Shown piece by piece: positions 36,689 to 44,819 of a stretch of 64,000 bases of DNA; the stretch's first letter is position 1; each line of letters begins with the position of its first letter. The position numbers were made by a program, and so were the translations under genes. Under the pieces are notes generated by a model that was not told the origin of the DNA, made no database searches, and saw nothing but the letters and a program-made list of their open reading frames with translations. Source of the DNA: Lactiplantibacillus garii (GTDB taxonomy: Bacteria; Bacillota; Bacilli; Lactobacillales; Lactobacillaceae); NCBI RefSeq assembly GCF_003885105.1, contig NZ_QWZQ01000004.1:27615-91614 (forward strand). Reading direction: 5' to 3'.

Positions 36689-36737
36689 ATCAAAACGTCG
36701 TGGTCACGAATAGTGGTTGCGACGTTTTGATTTTTTG
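36689..36737 (+). terminator. nagE terminator
   Basis: ATCAAAACGTCG (36689-36700) pairs with CGACGTTTTGAT (36720-36731), 19-nt loop, T run. Confidence 0.9.
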
Positions 36738-36849
36738 AGGGCGGGCAACAATTTTAGACCACTAGATTAATTGGTTTAAACTGTCAGTGGTCACCAGGTT
36801 TAAATCATTTAGACCAGTGTAAGTGTTTCGTAAAACGACTAAAATCAGA

Positions 36850-36878
36850 TTGGTATTAGTACGGGAAAAGCGTATGAT
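36850..36878 (+). promoter_or_regulatory. promoter of the 115-aa unknown gene
   Basis: TTGGTA (36850-36855), 17 nt, TATGAT (36873-36878). Just downstream, AAACGTTT (36902-36909) and TTTAAACGT (36912-36920) form an inverted repeat in the leader. Confidence 0.65.
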
Positions 36879-36957
36879 AATGGCATACTAAGCGTTTTCT
36901 TAAACGTTTGGTTTAAACGTGGAAACTCGTGGGGACGGGTTCAAAGGGGGAAGCAGC

Positions 36958-37305
36958 ATGTTAAAAGAAATTATTGTCATTAACTCAACGCAAACCGGGT
37001 TATTGGAAAGTTCGTTTACCGGTAACATGGTGGTGGACGCGGCCTTTGATGCCCGCTTAGCAAAGCATTTGAAGCAACGGTTAAATAATTCCGACGTTGC
37101 CGTGCGCACGGGCGACGTTGACGATTTGGAACAACCGCAGGACCGGCTATTTGTCGTTAGTAACCGGGTCGCCACGGTGATCAACTTAAAGGCCAACGAC
37201 CACGTGATTTTGTACGCGGACATGGACGGGGTCGTGAATAAGGGGATTGACGCGTTAGCCAAGCGGGTGAATAGTTACGTTGTTAAAAATACGTTGTTTA
37301 ATTAA
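36958..37305 (+). CDS. conserved-looking protein of unknown function, 115 aa
   Basis: I do not recognise the family. Soluble, alternating beta/alpha in character (LKEIIVINSTQTGLLESSF; DRLFVVSNRVATVINLK; DHVILYADMDGVVNKGIDALAKRV), with no signal peptide or membrane segment and no cysteine. ATG at 36958 has AAAGGGGG at 36943-36950; a longer in-frame start at 36919 would be before that site. It has its own promoter and terminator, so it is a separate unit between nagE and the VOC gene. Confidence 0.7.
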   Translation: MLKEIIVINSTQTGLLESSFTGNMVVDAAFDARLAKHLKQRLNNSDVAVRTGDVDDLEQPQDRLFVVSNRVATVINLKANDHVILYADMDGVVNKGIDALAKRVNSYVVKNTLFN

Positions 37306-37318
37306 AGTGGTTGGATAA

Positions 37319-37370
37319 AAATAAACGCGATGGTTACTCCCCAGTTGCGGAGTAATCATCGCGTTTATTT
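37319..37370. terminator. bidirectional terminator
   Basis: AAATAAACGCGATGGTTACTCC (two bases over the limit if merged; arms 37319-37340 and 37349-37370) forms a 22-bp stem with one G-T pair. Lies between convergent genes. Confidence 0.9.
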
Positions 37371-37384
37371 AGCGTCTCGTAAAC

Positions 37385-37765
37385 TTAGTGGTAGTTACTA
37401 ATTTCAATCAGGTTGTTGTCGGGGTCGCGCACGTAGAGTGAAATAAGTTTTCCGTGGGCACCGGTTCGTTCAACCGGACCAGCGACGATGTCTACGAAGT
37501 AACTTTTTAAGTGGTGTTCGATGGCGTCAATCGGGTCCTTAGCAATCAAGCAGAGGTCGGCACTGCCAGGGGTTGGTTTGGCCGCAATCGGCTGGTGGGG
37601 TTCGGCAATGGTTTGAAAGTTAATTTTCTGTTTGCCAACCAAAACGGCTTGGCGATCACCGTCAAAGGTCAAAATTGGCAGGTCAAAAACTTCGTGGTAA
37701 AAGCGCAGCGACCGCGCAATATCAGTAACCGTTAGTGTGATGTGATCAATGTCGCGAATGTTCAA
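37385..37765 (-). CDS. VOC (glyoxalase/bleomycin resistance) family protein
   Basis: 126 residues with the two beta-alpha-beta-beta-beta modules of the VOC fold. IDHITLTVTDIARSLRFYHEVF (residues about 5-26) is the first module, and DLCLIAKDPIDAIEHHL and ISLYVRDPDNNLIEISNY the second; candidate metal ligands are His in DHITL and Glu in NLIEIS. Substrate unknown. Start taken as TTG at 37765, with AAGGGA 9 nt before; it gives the usual VOC N-terminus (NIRDIDHI). Confidence 0.82.
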   Translation of the reverse strand: MNIRDIDHITLTVTDIARSLRFYHEVFDLPILTFDGDRQAVLVGKQKINFQTIAEPHQPIAAKPTPGSADLCLIAKDPIDAIEHHLKSYFVDIVAGPVERTGAHGKLISLYVRDPDNNLIEISNYH

Positions 37766-37881
37766 AAGCTCAAATCCCTTCAAAATGATTTCGCTTACCA
37801 GTATACCACGTGGCGACGCTAATTTTGACAAGCACCGGCTTTCATAGTAATCTAATAACTACTAAAGAAGGAGGGCTATTC

Positions 37882-38469
37882 GTGATAACAATTCGACCAG
37901 CCGATCAAGACGACGCGGGCCAGATAGCACCGCTAATTAATATGATTTTTGATGAAATGCAACTTGAGGAACTAGACGACATTCCTGAACCTGACTTAGA
38001 GCAGGCCATTACTGCGGCTTACCAGACACCCGATTACTTGTCCGGTAAAGCAACGACGGTGGTGGCCGAGGCCGATGGTCAAGTAGTCGGGGTGGCGTTT
38101 GGTTACCCTGACAAAAATGAGGACGCGGTTGACGACGTTTTAGCACGGGTCACCGCGGACAATGATGCGTTTGGTTCAGCATTTGAAGCTGAAGCAGAAA
38201 GTTATGAGCACGAATGGTACTTGGATTCGATTGCGGTTGACCCGAATTATCAGGGCCACGGAATTGGTGGGAAGTTACTTGCCGCCTTACCAAAATACGC
38301 GCGGGCTGATGGGATGAAGCGCATTGGCTTAAACGTGGATATGGCTAACCTGGGAGCGAAAAAGCTCTACGACCGTTACCATTATGAAACGGTGGGTATC
38401 AAGCCCATTGGAGATCGGATGTATTTCCACATGCAATACGAACTCGGCAAAGACTTGGTCATGGCGTAA
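37882..38469 (+). CDS. GNAT-family N-acetyltransferase
   Basis: 195 residues. GNAT fold: N-terminal TIRPADQDDAGQIAPLI, then the acetyl-CoA loop in DSIAVDPNYQGHGIGGKLLAALP (about 116-138, Q/RxxGxG/A as QGHGIG), and NVDMANLGAKKLYDRYHYETVG near 153-174. Substrate unknown. Start is GTG at 37882 with AAGGAGG at 37868-37874. Confidence 0.87.
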   Translation: MITIRPADQDDAGQIAPLINMIFDEMQLEELDDIPEPDLEQAITAAYQTPDYLSGKATTVVAEADGQVVGVAFGYPDKNEDAVDDVLARVTADNDAFGSAFEAEAESYEHEWYLDSIAVDPNYQGHGIGGKLLAALPKYARADGMKRIGLNVDMANLGAKKLYDRYHYETVGIKPIGDRMYFHMQYELGKDLVMA

Positions 38470-38489
38470 GCCGACTATCTTTGCTGATG

Positions 38490-38519
38490 CAGGCCTCGTT
38501 AATAACGGGGCCTGTTTTA
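38490..38519 (+). terminator. GNAT gene terminator
   Basis: CAGGCCTCGTT / AACGGGGCCTG stem with a 3-nt loop and a short T run. Confidence 0.8.
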
Positions 38520-38555
38520 TCACGTTAAGAAATGAAAGTGTAGGTTGAAAACGTA

Positions 38556-40109
38556 ATGGCTTTACTAGAAGTAACCGACTTATCGCAAAGTTTTGCGGAT
38601 CGTAAGTTATACGAAGACGCAAACTTTACGTTGGAAAAGGCCGACCACATGGGAATTGTCGGCCAAAACGGAGCGGGTAAAAGTACCCTGATCAAGATTT
38701 TAACCGGTCAAATTTTACCGCTATCCGGGCAAATTAAATGGCAACGAAACGTCCGCACTGGCTATTTAGACCAATATGCGGACATTCCGGCGGGGATGAC
38801 GCTGTACGCTTTTCTGAAAACGGCGTTTAAACGGCTTTACGATTTGGACGCGCAGATGCAACAGTATTACGCCGACTACGCGGAAAATATGGATGATAAA
38901 CTGTTGGAAAAAGCGGGCCGGATTCAAGAGATCTTAGAGGCGAATAACTTTTATGACATTGAAACGGAAATGGAACGGGTCATTACCGGGCTAGGACTAG
39001 ACGCCATTGGTCGTGACCACGTCATTAGTGAGATGTCCGGTGGGCAACGCTCAAAAATTATTTTGGCGAAGCTGTTGCTGGAAAATCCGGACGTGATTAT
39101 TTTGGATGAACCGACCAACTACTTGGACACGACCCACATCGAATGGCTGGAAGACTACCTAAACAGTTTTGAAGGGGCCGTCATGGTTATTTCCCACGAT
39201 TACGACTTTTTACAACAAGTTACCAATTGTATTTGTGACGTGGCTTTCGGGAAAATCATCAAATACCGGGGTGACTTTAAAGCCGCCATGCGTCAAAAGG
39301 AAGCCCGGAAGGAAGCCCAGTTAAAGGCCTTTGAAAAGCAGCAGGTCGTGATTGACAAGGCCGAGAAGTTTATTCGCAAAAACAAAGCCGGTTCGAAGTC
39401 GACAATGGCCAAGTCCCGTGAAAAGATGTTATCGCACATGGAGCGGGTCGATCCACCGTCGGAAAACGTGCACGCCAAGTTCAGTTTTCCGTATCTGGAT
39501 ACCGGCTCACAAAATGCGTTGAGTGTCACTAAACTCTCCGTTGGTTACGGTAAGCCACTGTTGGAACCGGTCACCTTTACGATGACGAACGGTGAAAAGT
39601 TGGCCTTTAAGGGGTTTAACGGGGTCGGAAAGTCGACCCTGATCAAGTCCATTTTAGGAGTAATTCCGGCAATTGGTGGAAAATCTAGTTTTTCCCCGTC
39701 GGCCAAAATTAACTACTTTAACCAGGATCTGGAATGGGATAACCCGCAACTGACCCCGTTACAAACGATTCAAAACGAGTACCCAACGATGTTGCCCAAA
39801 ACCATTCGGACTAAGTTGGCGAAGTGTGGGATCAACGCGGCTAACGCGATGAAACCCATGCACCTCCTAAGTGGTGGGGAACAGACTAAGGTGAAGTTAG
39901 CTTTGCTAGAACTGATTCCAAGCAACTTCTTAATTATGGACGAACCCACCAACCACTTGGATGATGAGACCAAGGAAGGGTTAAAACGGGCCCTCCAAGC
40001 CTTCCCGGGAAACTTGATCTTAGTTAGCCATGAAAGTAGTTTTGTGGATGGGTGGGTCGATAAGGAACTCAACGTTGAAAAACTTAGTTTAAAAGCTCAG
40101 CCTAAATAG
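38556..40109 (+). CDS. ABC-F family ATPase (ribosome-associated)
   Basis: 517 residues, two ABC domains in one chain without membrane segments. First: Walker A GQNGAGKST (about 36-44), signature MSGGQRSKI, Walker B IILDEPTNYLD (about 182-192). Linker about 240-300, Lys/Glu-rich, as in ABC-F proteins (the P-site tRNA interaction motif). Second: GFNGVGKST (about 350-358), LSGGEQTKV, FLIMDEPTNHLD. ABC-F proteins act on the ribosome, in translation control or antibiotic protection; which subgroup (EttA/Uup/YkpA-like or other) is not resolved. Confidence 0.9.
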   Translation: MALLEVTDLSQSFADRKLYEDANFTLEKADHMGIVGQNGAGKSTLIKILTGQILPLSGQIKWQRNVRTGYLDQYADIPAGMTLYAFLKTAFKRLYDLDAQMQQYYADYAENMDDKLLEKAGRIQEILEANNFYDIETEMERVITGLGLDAIGRDHVISEMSGGQRSKIILAKLLLENPDVIILDEPTNYLDTTHIEWLEDYLNSFEGAVMVISHDYDFLQQVTNCICDVAFGKIIKYRGDFKAAMRQKEARKEAQLKAFEKQQVVIDKAEKFIRKNKAGSKSTMAKSREKMLSHMERVDPPSENVHAKFSFPYLDTGSQNALSVTKLSVGYGKPLLEPVTFTMTNGEKLAFKGFNGVGKSTLIKSILGVIPAIGGKSSFSPSAKINYFNQDLEWDNPQLTPLQTIQNEYPTMLPKTIRTKLAKCGINAANAMKPMHLLSGGEQTKVKLALLELIPSNFLIMDEPTNHLDDETKEGLKRALQAFPGNLILVSHESSFVDGWVDKELNVEKLSLKAQPK

Positions 40110-40124
40110 CATCATATTTATCAG

Positions 40125-40159
40125 ACGGTCACCCGTAGTTTGGGATTGGCCGTTTTTTT
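40125..40159 (+). terminator. ABC-F gene terminator
   Basis: Imperfect stem ACGGTCACCC / GGGATTGGCCGT then seven T. Confidence 0.65.
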
Positions 40160-40270
40160 GTTCATTTACTGAAAAAAAACGACAACTTTACATTAAAGTG
40201 GTAAACAGTTTTAATAAAAGTTGTCACAATAGTGGTAGTTCTTCGAATCAAGCGAAAGGGTGAGGACAGC

Positions 40271-40501
40271 ATGGTTCACGGCTTGTTTTATGGGGTACTT
40301 TTAGCTGGTTTCTTTGGTGGGTTATTCGTGCAGTGGTACTACCGGGCCTACTTGGATCTTTTATTGACCGTTCACAGTATTGAGGTCCTATTTCTCGGTA
40401 TCGTGGGGTGGTATAGTTTTGGTCCGCTGGTTTTGGGACCACTGTTGGCGCTATGGTTAACGGGATTAGGTGCGATTTACGTGATGAATCGATTTGCTTG
40501 A
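40271..40501 (+). CDS. small membrane protein, 76 aa
   Basis: Unknown function. Two hydrophobic segments (about 3-22 and 33-72, the second long enough for two TMs) and hardly any charged residues. ATG at 40271 with AAAGGGTGAGG upstream. Followed at 28 bp by another tiny membrane protein gene in the same direction. Confidence 0.65.
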   Translation: MVHGLFYGVLLAGFFGGLFVQWYYRAYLDLLLTVHSIEVLFLGIVGWYSFGPLVLGPLLALWLTGLGAIYVMNRFA

Positions 40502-40528
40502 GACTTTACGCAACTGGGGGCGTTGGAA

Positions 40529-40747
40529 ATGAAGGCTAGGTTTATCAGTTTAACCGCCGGCATGATTTTAGGAGCCGTGATTTTTCTGATTAGCATTTGT
40601 TTAGTTGGTTGGATGCCAACCAAGTCGTTGGGACTAAGTTTGACTGGGTTAATTTTGATGTGGGGTTGTGGCGCGAGTCTAGAGCTGTTTAAGACGAGGC
40701 ACCAGTTGACGACCCACACTGCAATTATTAAGTTACTAAGAAGTTAG
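40529..40747 (+). CDS. small membrane protein, 72 aa
   Basis: Unknown function. Two TMs (about 6-26 and 33-51), a basic C-terminal tail. GGGGGCG lies 8 nt before the ATG at 40529; TTG at 40523 is also in frame. Likely one transcript with the preceding 76-aa gene, ending at the terminator at 40783. Confidence 0.65.
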   Translation: MKARFISLTAGMILGAVIFLISICLVGWMPTKSLGLSLTGLILMWGCGASLELFKTRHQLTTHTAIIKLLRS

Positions 40748-40782
40748 TGGCGTCATTTGAATTTTAAATTAAGTGGACACCA

Positions 40783-40819
40783 AAAAGGGCTTTGCAAGAA
40801 TCGCTTGCAAAGCCCTTTT
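40783..40819. terminator. bidirectional terminator
   Basis: AAAAGGGCTTTGCAAG (40783-40798) and CTTGCAAAGCCCTTTT (40804-40819), perfect 16-bp stem, 5-nt loop, between convergent genes. Confidence 0.93.
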
Positions 40820-40833
40820 AGCCTACCATAACG

Positions 40834-41298
40834 TCATTCTTTGATCTGACTGGTGTCATGATCGGTGGGAAGTGTTAACCCCCGGTTGGCAACGCTGGTT
40901 GAAAAGACAATTTGGGTACTAGTTTTTCCAAACGTTTGGAGTTGGTTAACAAATTCATCCAGTGCTTGAGTGGATTCAAAAATCACTTTTAAAATTTGTG
41001 AATACTCACCCGTCACACAGTCACACTCCAAAATGTTGGGGATTCCGGCGACGAACGGGTAGAAACGTTCTTTCTGAGTCGGCTCCAGTTGCAATTGGAT
41101 GTAGGCCTTGATGTGGTAGTTGAGTTTTTCGTAGTTTAAGTTCGCCTGATAATCACGGATAATCCCACTCTTTTTTAACCGGGTGATCCGCGCTGAAATT
41201 GCCGGTGAAGAGATGAAGCACTGATCAGCCAGCGCCTTCAAAGAAATGCGGGCATCCGCCTGCAAGGCGTTCAGAATCTTCAAATCGGTTTTATCCAT
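40834..41298 (-). CDS. Lrp/AsnC-family transcriptional regulator
   Basis: 154 residues. N-terminal HTH: LKILNALQADARISLKALADQ..ISSPAISARITRLKKSGII, the classic Lrp pattern, followed by a RAM/AsnC effector domain (about 65-145) with IQLQLEP and the VTGEYSQILKV segment (usual is G.yDy.l.v). Members sense amino acids. The target is not evident; neighbours are cell-wall peptidase genes on the other strand. ATG at 41298 with AGGAGGCG upstream. Confidence 0.9.
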   Translation of the reverse strand: MDKTDLKILNALQADARISLKALADQCFISSPAISARITRLKKSGIIRDYQANLNYEKLNYHIKAYIQLQLEPTQKERFYPFVAGIPNILECDCVTGEYSQILKVIFESTQALDEFVNQLQTFGKTSTQIVFSTSVANRGLTLPTDHDTSQIKE

Positions 41299-41462
41299 GC
41301 TAAAAAACGCCTCCTAAGTAATTATTAGTATCATAGCATACTTTCACAGTAATTTTTAATTTTAAGGTTAAGTTTGTCAAGAAAGGATAACAACCTTACT
41401 GTTCGGGTGTTGATTGACACTAGAAATGGTATGGTAGACTTAATAAAAGTGGGGTGACTAAT

Positions 41463-42356
41463 ATGCAAACAGCACGAATTTCTGCCGCCGTCGCAAACGT
41501 TTGGCGGCAACCACGGGTAACGGCCCTTGAGCGCCTAGCACTCAATAATCACGGCTTGGGTCCGTGGCTTGATCAGTTAAGTGACGGTGACACTGTTGCT
41601 TTAGAACGTGATAATCGAATCGTTACGCAGGCACTATTTAACGATCCGTTTATCGTGGACCGGATCGTGGATGGTTGGGCGTTCGGCTACGTCGCAACGC
41701 AACGGGATGCTCGCCATCCGGAAGGGTATCCGGGATGGGTCTGGGCAGCGCAGCTATCACTAGCCCCGTTACCGTTACGGACCGGCACGACGGTCACTGT
41801 CAAACGCGACTTTACCCCGTTACTACGACCCGATGGGAGCACGCTGCGCCGGTTGAGTCTTGGCACGGAATTACCAGTGATTTCCAGTAAAGATCACCGC
41901 TACGACCTAGTGCAGACTCCACTGGGCGTTGGTAAAGTGGCTAAGCGGGCGACCCAGTTTCAATTTGATGAACCCCACCTGCTTGCCGGAGCACAAATGG
42001 TGCGGCTGGGCGCGGAGTTTTTAGATCTGCGCTATTTATGGGGTGGGGTGAGTGCGTACGGGTTTGACTGCTCGGGACTGGTATATAGCTTACACCGGGC
42101 GGTAGGTATTCAGCTCCCCCGGGACGCGAGTGACCAGTGCTTAGTCGGCACAACGGTTGACTTGGCAAATGCTCAGCCGGGTGATCTGTGCTTCTTTGCC
42201 CACGACCATGGTCAGGGCGCAGTCCACCACGTCGCCATGTACGCTGGTGACGGGTGGCTCCTGCACGCACCGACCCCGGGGAAGCACGTCACCTATTTAC
42301 AATTAGCAACAACCTATTTAAGGGATGAATTAGTTGCCGTTAAACGCAACTGGTAG
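41463..42356 (+). CDS. NlpC/P60-family peptidase with SH3-like domains (YkfC-like)
   Basis: 297 residues, no signal peptide, therefore cytoplasmic. N-terminal SH3b-like region(s) (about 5-165; ISAAVANVWRQPR, YPGWVWAAQLS) and an NlpC/P60 domain (about 170-297) with Cys203 in YGFDCSGLVYSLHR, His256 in VHHVAMY and His268 in WLLHAP. This resembles YkfC, which cleaves gamma-D-Glu from L-Lys/DAP in recycled muropeptides. GGGGTG precedes the ATG at 41463. The next gene starts 3 bp later, so an operon with the DUF915 lipoprotein is likely. Confidence 0.88.
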   Translation: MQTARISAAVANVWRQPRVTALERLALNNHGLGPWLDQLSDGDTVALERDNRIVTQALFNDPFIVDRIVDGWAFGYVATQRDARHPEGYPGWVWAAQLSLAPLPLRTGTTVTVKRDFTPLLRPDGSTLRRLSLGTELPVISSKDHRYDLVQTPLGVGKVAKRATQFQFDEPHLLAGAQMVRLGAEFLDLRYLWGGVSAYGFDCSGLVYSLHRAVGIQLPRDASDQCLVGTTVDLANAQPGDLCFFAHDHGQGAVHHVAMYAGDGWLLHAPTPGKHVTYLQLATTYLRDELVAVKRNW

Positions 42357-42359
42357 ATA

Positions 42360-43241
42360 ATGAGGCGAAAAGTTTTGCGTAAATTATTCAGATGGTTTCT
42401 ACTCGGCGTCGTCGTCTTGATTGGCTTAAGTGGCTGTGGTCGGACCACCAAGCGTTCTACGTCCCAGTCCGCTTCGACGACGCAAAAAAAGGCCGCCCCG
42501 TGGATCACGAGTTCCGTGCCAACGTTTTACGTGCACGGATTTCAGGGGAGTGCGAACTCCACTAATACGTTGATCCAGCACGCGGAAAAAACGGCTCACG
42601 CCCATAAAGTCCTCGTGGCGACGGTCAGTACCAGCGGTCAAGTGACCTTGACGGGGCACTGGGCGGCGAAGACTCGCAACCCGATTATTCAAGTTGTATT
42701 TAAAAATAACCTGGCCCAGTACGACCAACAGAGTGCCTGGTTAAGTCAAGTTATCACGGCGGTCAAGGCCCGCCACAATTTTAACCGTTACAACGTCGTG
42801 GCCCACTCCGCTGGCTGTGTCGCAACGGTTAACTTGTTAATGACGAAGCAGGCTAGCAATTTTCCAACCATCAACAAACTGGTGACGATTGCTGGCCCGT
42901 TTGACGGGGTGGTTGGTGAAGACGACGTGGCTAATCAGAATTCGTTTTTGAGTAATGGCCAACCGAAATATCAGCACGCCGCGTACCAATTGCTGGCTGC
43001 CAAACGCCAACGGTTTCCACGGCACGTGCATTTATTGAACATTGTGGGCAATTTGGATGACGGGACCAACTCGGATAGTTTGGTTACCAACGTCTCCGCG
43101 CGGTCAATCAAGTACCTATTACGCGGTACCGGGTTAAATTACACGGAGAAGGACTTTCACGGCAAAAACGCCCAACATAGTAAGTTGCACGAAAACGCAA
43201 AGGTGGCGCTCGCCGTTGACCGGTATTTATGGCATCGATAA
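42360..43241 (+). CDS. DUF915 alpha/beta-hydrolase lipoprotein
   Basis: 293 residues. Signal peptide with lipobox LSGC (Cys26), so an outer-face lipoprotein. Alpha/beta-hydrolase of the DUF915 family: oxyanion region FYVHGFQGSANS (about 56-67), nucleophile Ser150 in AHSAG, an Asp in VGNLDDGTNSD (about 230-240), and His in DFHGKNAQHSKLHEN near 263-277. Esterase or related activity on an unknown substrate. Follows the NlpC/P60 gene by 3 bp. Confidence 0.88.
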   Translation: MRRKVLRKLFRWFLLGVVVLIGLSGCGRTTKRSTSQSASTTQKKAAPWITSSVPTFYVHGFQGSANSTNTLIQHAEKTAHAHKVLVATVSTSGQVTLTGHWAAKTRNPIIQVVFKNNLAQYDQQSAWLSQVITAVKARHNFNRYNVVAHSAGCVATVNLLMTKQASNFPTINKLVTIAGPFDGVVGEDDVANQNSFLSNGQPKYQHAAYQLLAAKRQRFPRHVHLLNIVGNLDDGTNSDSLVTNVSARSIKYLLRGTGLNYTEKDFHGKNAQHSKLHENAKVALAVDRYLWHR

Positions 43242-43266
43242 GATATCCGGCTAAAAAATCAATTAA

Positions 43267-43309
43267 AAACGGACGCTCATTCCTTAAACTTTGGAATGGG
43301 CGTCCGTTT
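43267..43309. terminator. bidirectional terminator
   Basis: AAACGGACGCTCATTCC (43267-43283) with GGAATGGGCGTCCGTTT (43293-43309); one G-T pair. Confidence 0.9.
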
Positions 43310-43329
43310 CGTGTTGAGTGAACTAACGA

Positions 43330-43440
43330 TTAAACAAAAAACAGGAAATAAGCCAACCGAATAAGGTGGAATAAGGCGTATAGGGCAAATAGATAAACAA
43401 CTGAAATACCACCGTACACTAAATATTTATAATTGCGCAT
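43330..43440 (-). CDS. 36-aa single-TM peptide
   Basis: A gene too short for ordinary calling. ATG at 43440, TAA at 43330, with a near-perfect ribosome site GGGGAGGG about 8 nt upstream. Sequence starts MRNYKYLVYGGISVVY and continues LFALYALFHLIRLAYFLFFV: a basic/aromatic head, then one membrane helix. No partner known. Could be a small regulatory or stress membrane peptide, or a type I toxin; no antisense RNA is evident. Confidence 0.6.
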   Translation of the reverse strand: MRNYKYLVYGGISVVYLFALYALFHLIRLAYFLFFV

Positions 43441-43740
43441 ATTTAAACCCTCCCCAATCAAGTTACTTCCAGTTTAAAGCGGGGGCGTGAAAATGACAAC
43501 GCTAACACCCCCGGTTTGATTATAAAGTTTAAGAATCCCTTATTCCGGGGCAACTTATTCGCTTTAATTGGGGGGATATGCTAAAGTTATACCTTGGTTT
43601 AGGACAATGATTGTCTAAAACCAGTATTAAAGGATCTCAGATTTTGAATAAATATATTTTTAGTATCACGTACTTGCCCCAGTATCAAATACACAGAATT
43701 ATTTACAAATTTCCTGAGCATTAGGAAAGGATGTAATGTA
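43441..43740. other. intergenic region with imperfect palindrome
   Basis: 300 bp between the divergent 36-aa and 54-aa genes. TGGTTTAGGACAAT (43595-43608) and ATTGTCTAAAACCA (43610-43623) are near inverted repeats. GGGGGGATATG at about 43571 begins a 10-codon frame, probably without meaning. Confidence 0.4.
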
Positions 43741-43905
43741 ATGCGCGTTACAATTAATAAAGGCCAAGAGGTAGTTCAAAATATTCCGCTCATGACCGCC
43801 CGACAACGCTATATCAAAGCGGACGTTTGGGAAATTAAAAAAGCAATCATTGAAAAATCCGCCATTAATGGTTGGATGGTTCAAACGTTTCAACAAATGA
43901 ATTAA
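43741..43905 (+). CDS. 54-aa protein of unknown function
   Basis: ATG at 43741, TAA ending at 43905, with GGAAAGG at 43725-43731. Soluble, basic: starts MRVTINKGQEVVQNIPL, has TARQRYIKADVWEIKKAIIEKS and ends MVQTFQQMN. No motif recognised. A terminator follows at once, so it is its own unit. Confidence 0.6.
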   Translation: MRVTINKGQEVVQNIPLMTARQRYIKADVWEIKKAIIEKSAINGWMVQTFQQMN

Positions 43906-43914
43906 TAAATGAGC

Positions 43915-43942
43915 GGCCACGACGAACTCGTCGTGGCCTTTT
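43915..43942 (+). terminator. terminator after the 54-aa gene
   Basis: GGCCACGAC / GTCGTGGCC stem, loop of 6, five T. Confidence 0.88.
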
Positions 43943-43958
43943 TGTGGGAGAATCTAAC

Positions 43959-44711
43959 ATGGTGAGTGAACAAATTGTCGAACGGCCACTAGTCAGTATT
44001 ACGAACGTTATTTTTAGCTTTGATACGGTCACTAAGCAGCTATTGGTGCTACTGTTACAGCGAAGCCAAGCCCCGTTTATGGGCGCGTGGGGATTACCGA
44101 CGACCACCCTGCGAAGTAATGAGAGCGCTGACGCGGCCGCGTTACGACTGGTCAAAGAAAAGCTAGGAGTGCACCTGACTTCCAATCAAACGGAACAACT
44201 GGGGACTTTTACCAACGTTGGCCGGGTACCCGGTCAACGGACCCTAGCACTAACGTATATGGTCTATTTGCCGGTTAAACCGGCGTTGATTCCGGGTGCG
44301 GGTGCACGGGCCGTTCGTTGGTTTGCGGTTACGCCGCGCACTGACCGGGATGACTTAGTTGCGGGGGACTTATCTTTTACTGGATTGACCGACGACGTCA
44401 GTGCTGCTGATTTTTACCAACGGGAACGGGGGACAACCCAACTGGCAGCCGATCACGCTTTGATCGTGAAAACGGCCCTTCAACGGGTGCGTAATCGTTT
44501 GAACTACGCCCCCACAATTTTGCGCGTCCTCGGAGTGTCCTTTACGTTAAAACGGGCCCGAGAATTATACGCACTGTTAGAGCGCCGGTCCGTTAGTCAA
44601 ATTGACAATTCAAATTTTCGTAAAACTCACGGTCACCTCTTTGAGCAGGTTGGCTTCGTACGTGGTAACGGATCTGGTCGTCCGGCCCGGGTCTACCGAC
44701 TTAAAGACTAG
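43959..44711 (+). CDS. NrtR-like Nudix-domain transcriptional regulator
   Basis: 250 residues. N-terminal Nudix fold (about 10-150) fused to a C-terminal winged helix (about 170-250; LRVLGVSFTLKRARELYALLE, then the wing GRPARVYRL). This is the NrtR layout, a repressor of NAD-related genes that binds ADP-ribose. The Nudix box (about 45-70) lacks the REXXEE catalytic glutamates (it reads RLVKEK), so hydrolysis is unlikely. ATG at 43959 with TGGGAG upstream; a longer frame overlaps the preceding gene. The next gene encodes a NiaP-like niacin transporter, which fits. Confidence 0.8.
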   Translation: MVSEQIVERPLVSITNVIFSFDTVTKQLLVLLLQRSQAPFMGAWGLPTTTLRSNESADAAALRLVKEKLGVHLTSNQTEQLGTFTNVGRVPGQRTLALTYMVYLPVKPALIPGAGARAVRWFAVTPRTDRDDLVAGDLSFTGLTDDVSAADFYQRERGTTQLAADHALIVKTALQRVRNRLNYAPTILRVLGVSFTLKRARELYALLERRSVSQIDNSNFRKTHGHLFEQVGFVRGNGSGRPARVYRLKD

Positions 44712-44714
44712 CAG

Positions 44715-44771
44715 TTGACAGGTTATTAGTCACATGGTAACCTTGTGGCACCTTAAAGGTATAAAATACCT
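44715..44771 (+). promoter_or_regulatory. putative NrtR operators before the niaP-like gene
   Basis: AGGTAT-AAA-ATACCT (44757-44771), a perfect palindrome, and AGGTTA (44720-44725) / TAACCT (44738-44743). The second overlaps a TTGACA (44715-44720) that is 17 nt from TAACCT. Both share the AGGT-ACCT outer part, consistent with one dimeric regulator. Confidence 0.55.
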
Positions 44772-44819
44772 AAAACAAAACGACGTCGTTATTTAGGACA
44801 ATTACGGGGGATTGCAATA

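Noticed and set aside
43571..43605. 10-codon frame after GGGGGG as a leader peptide
   Set aside because: No terminator/antiterminator layout downstream; probably chance.
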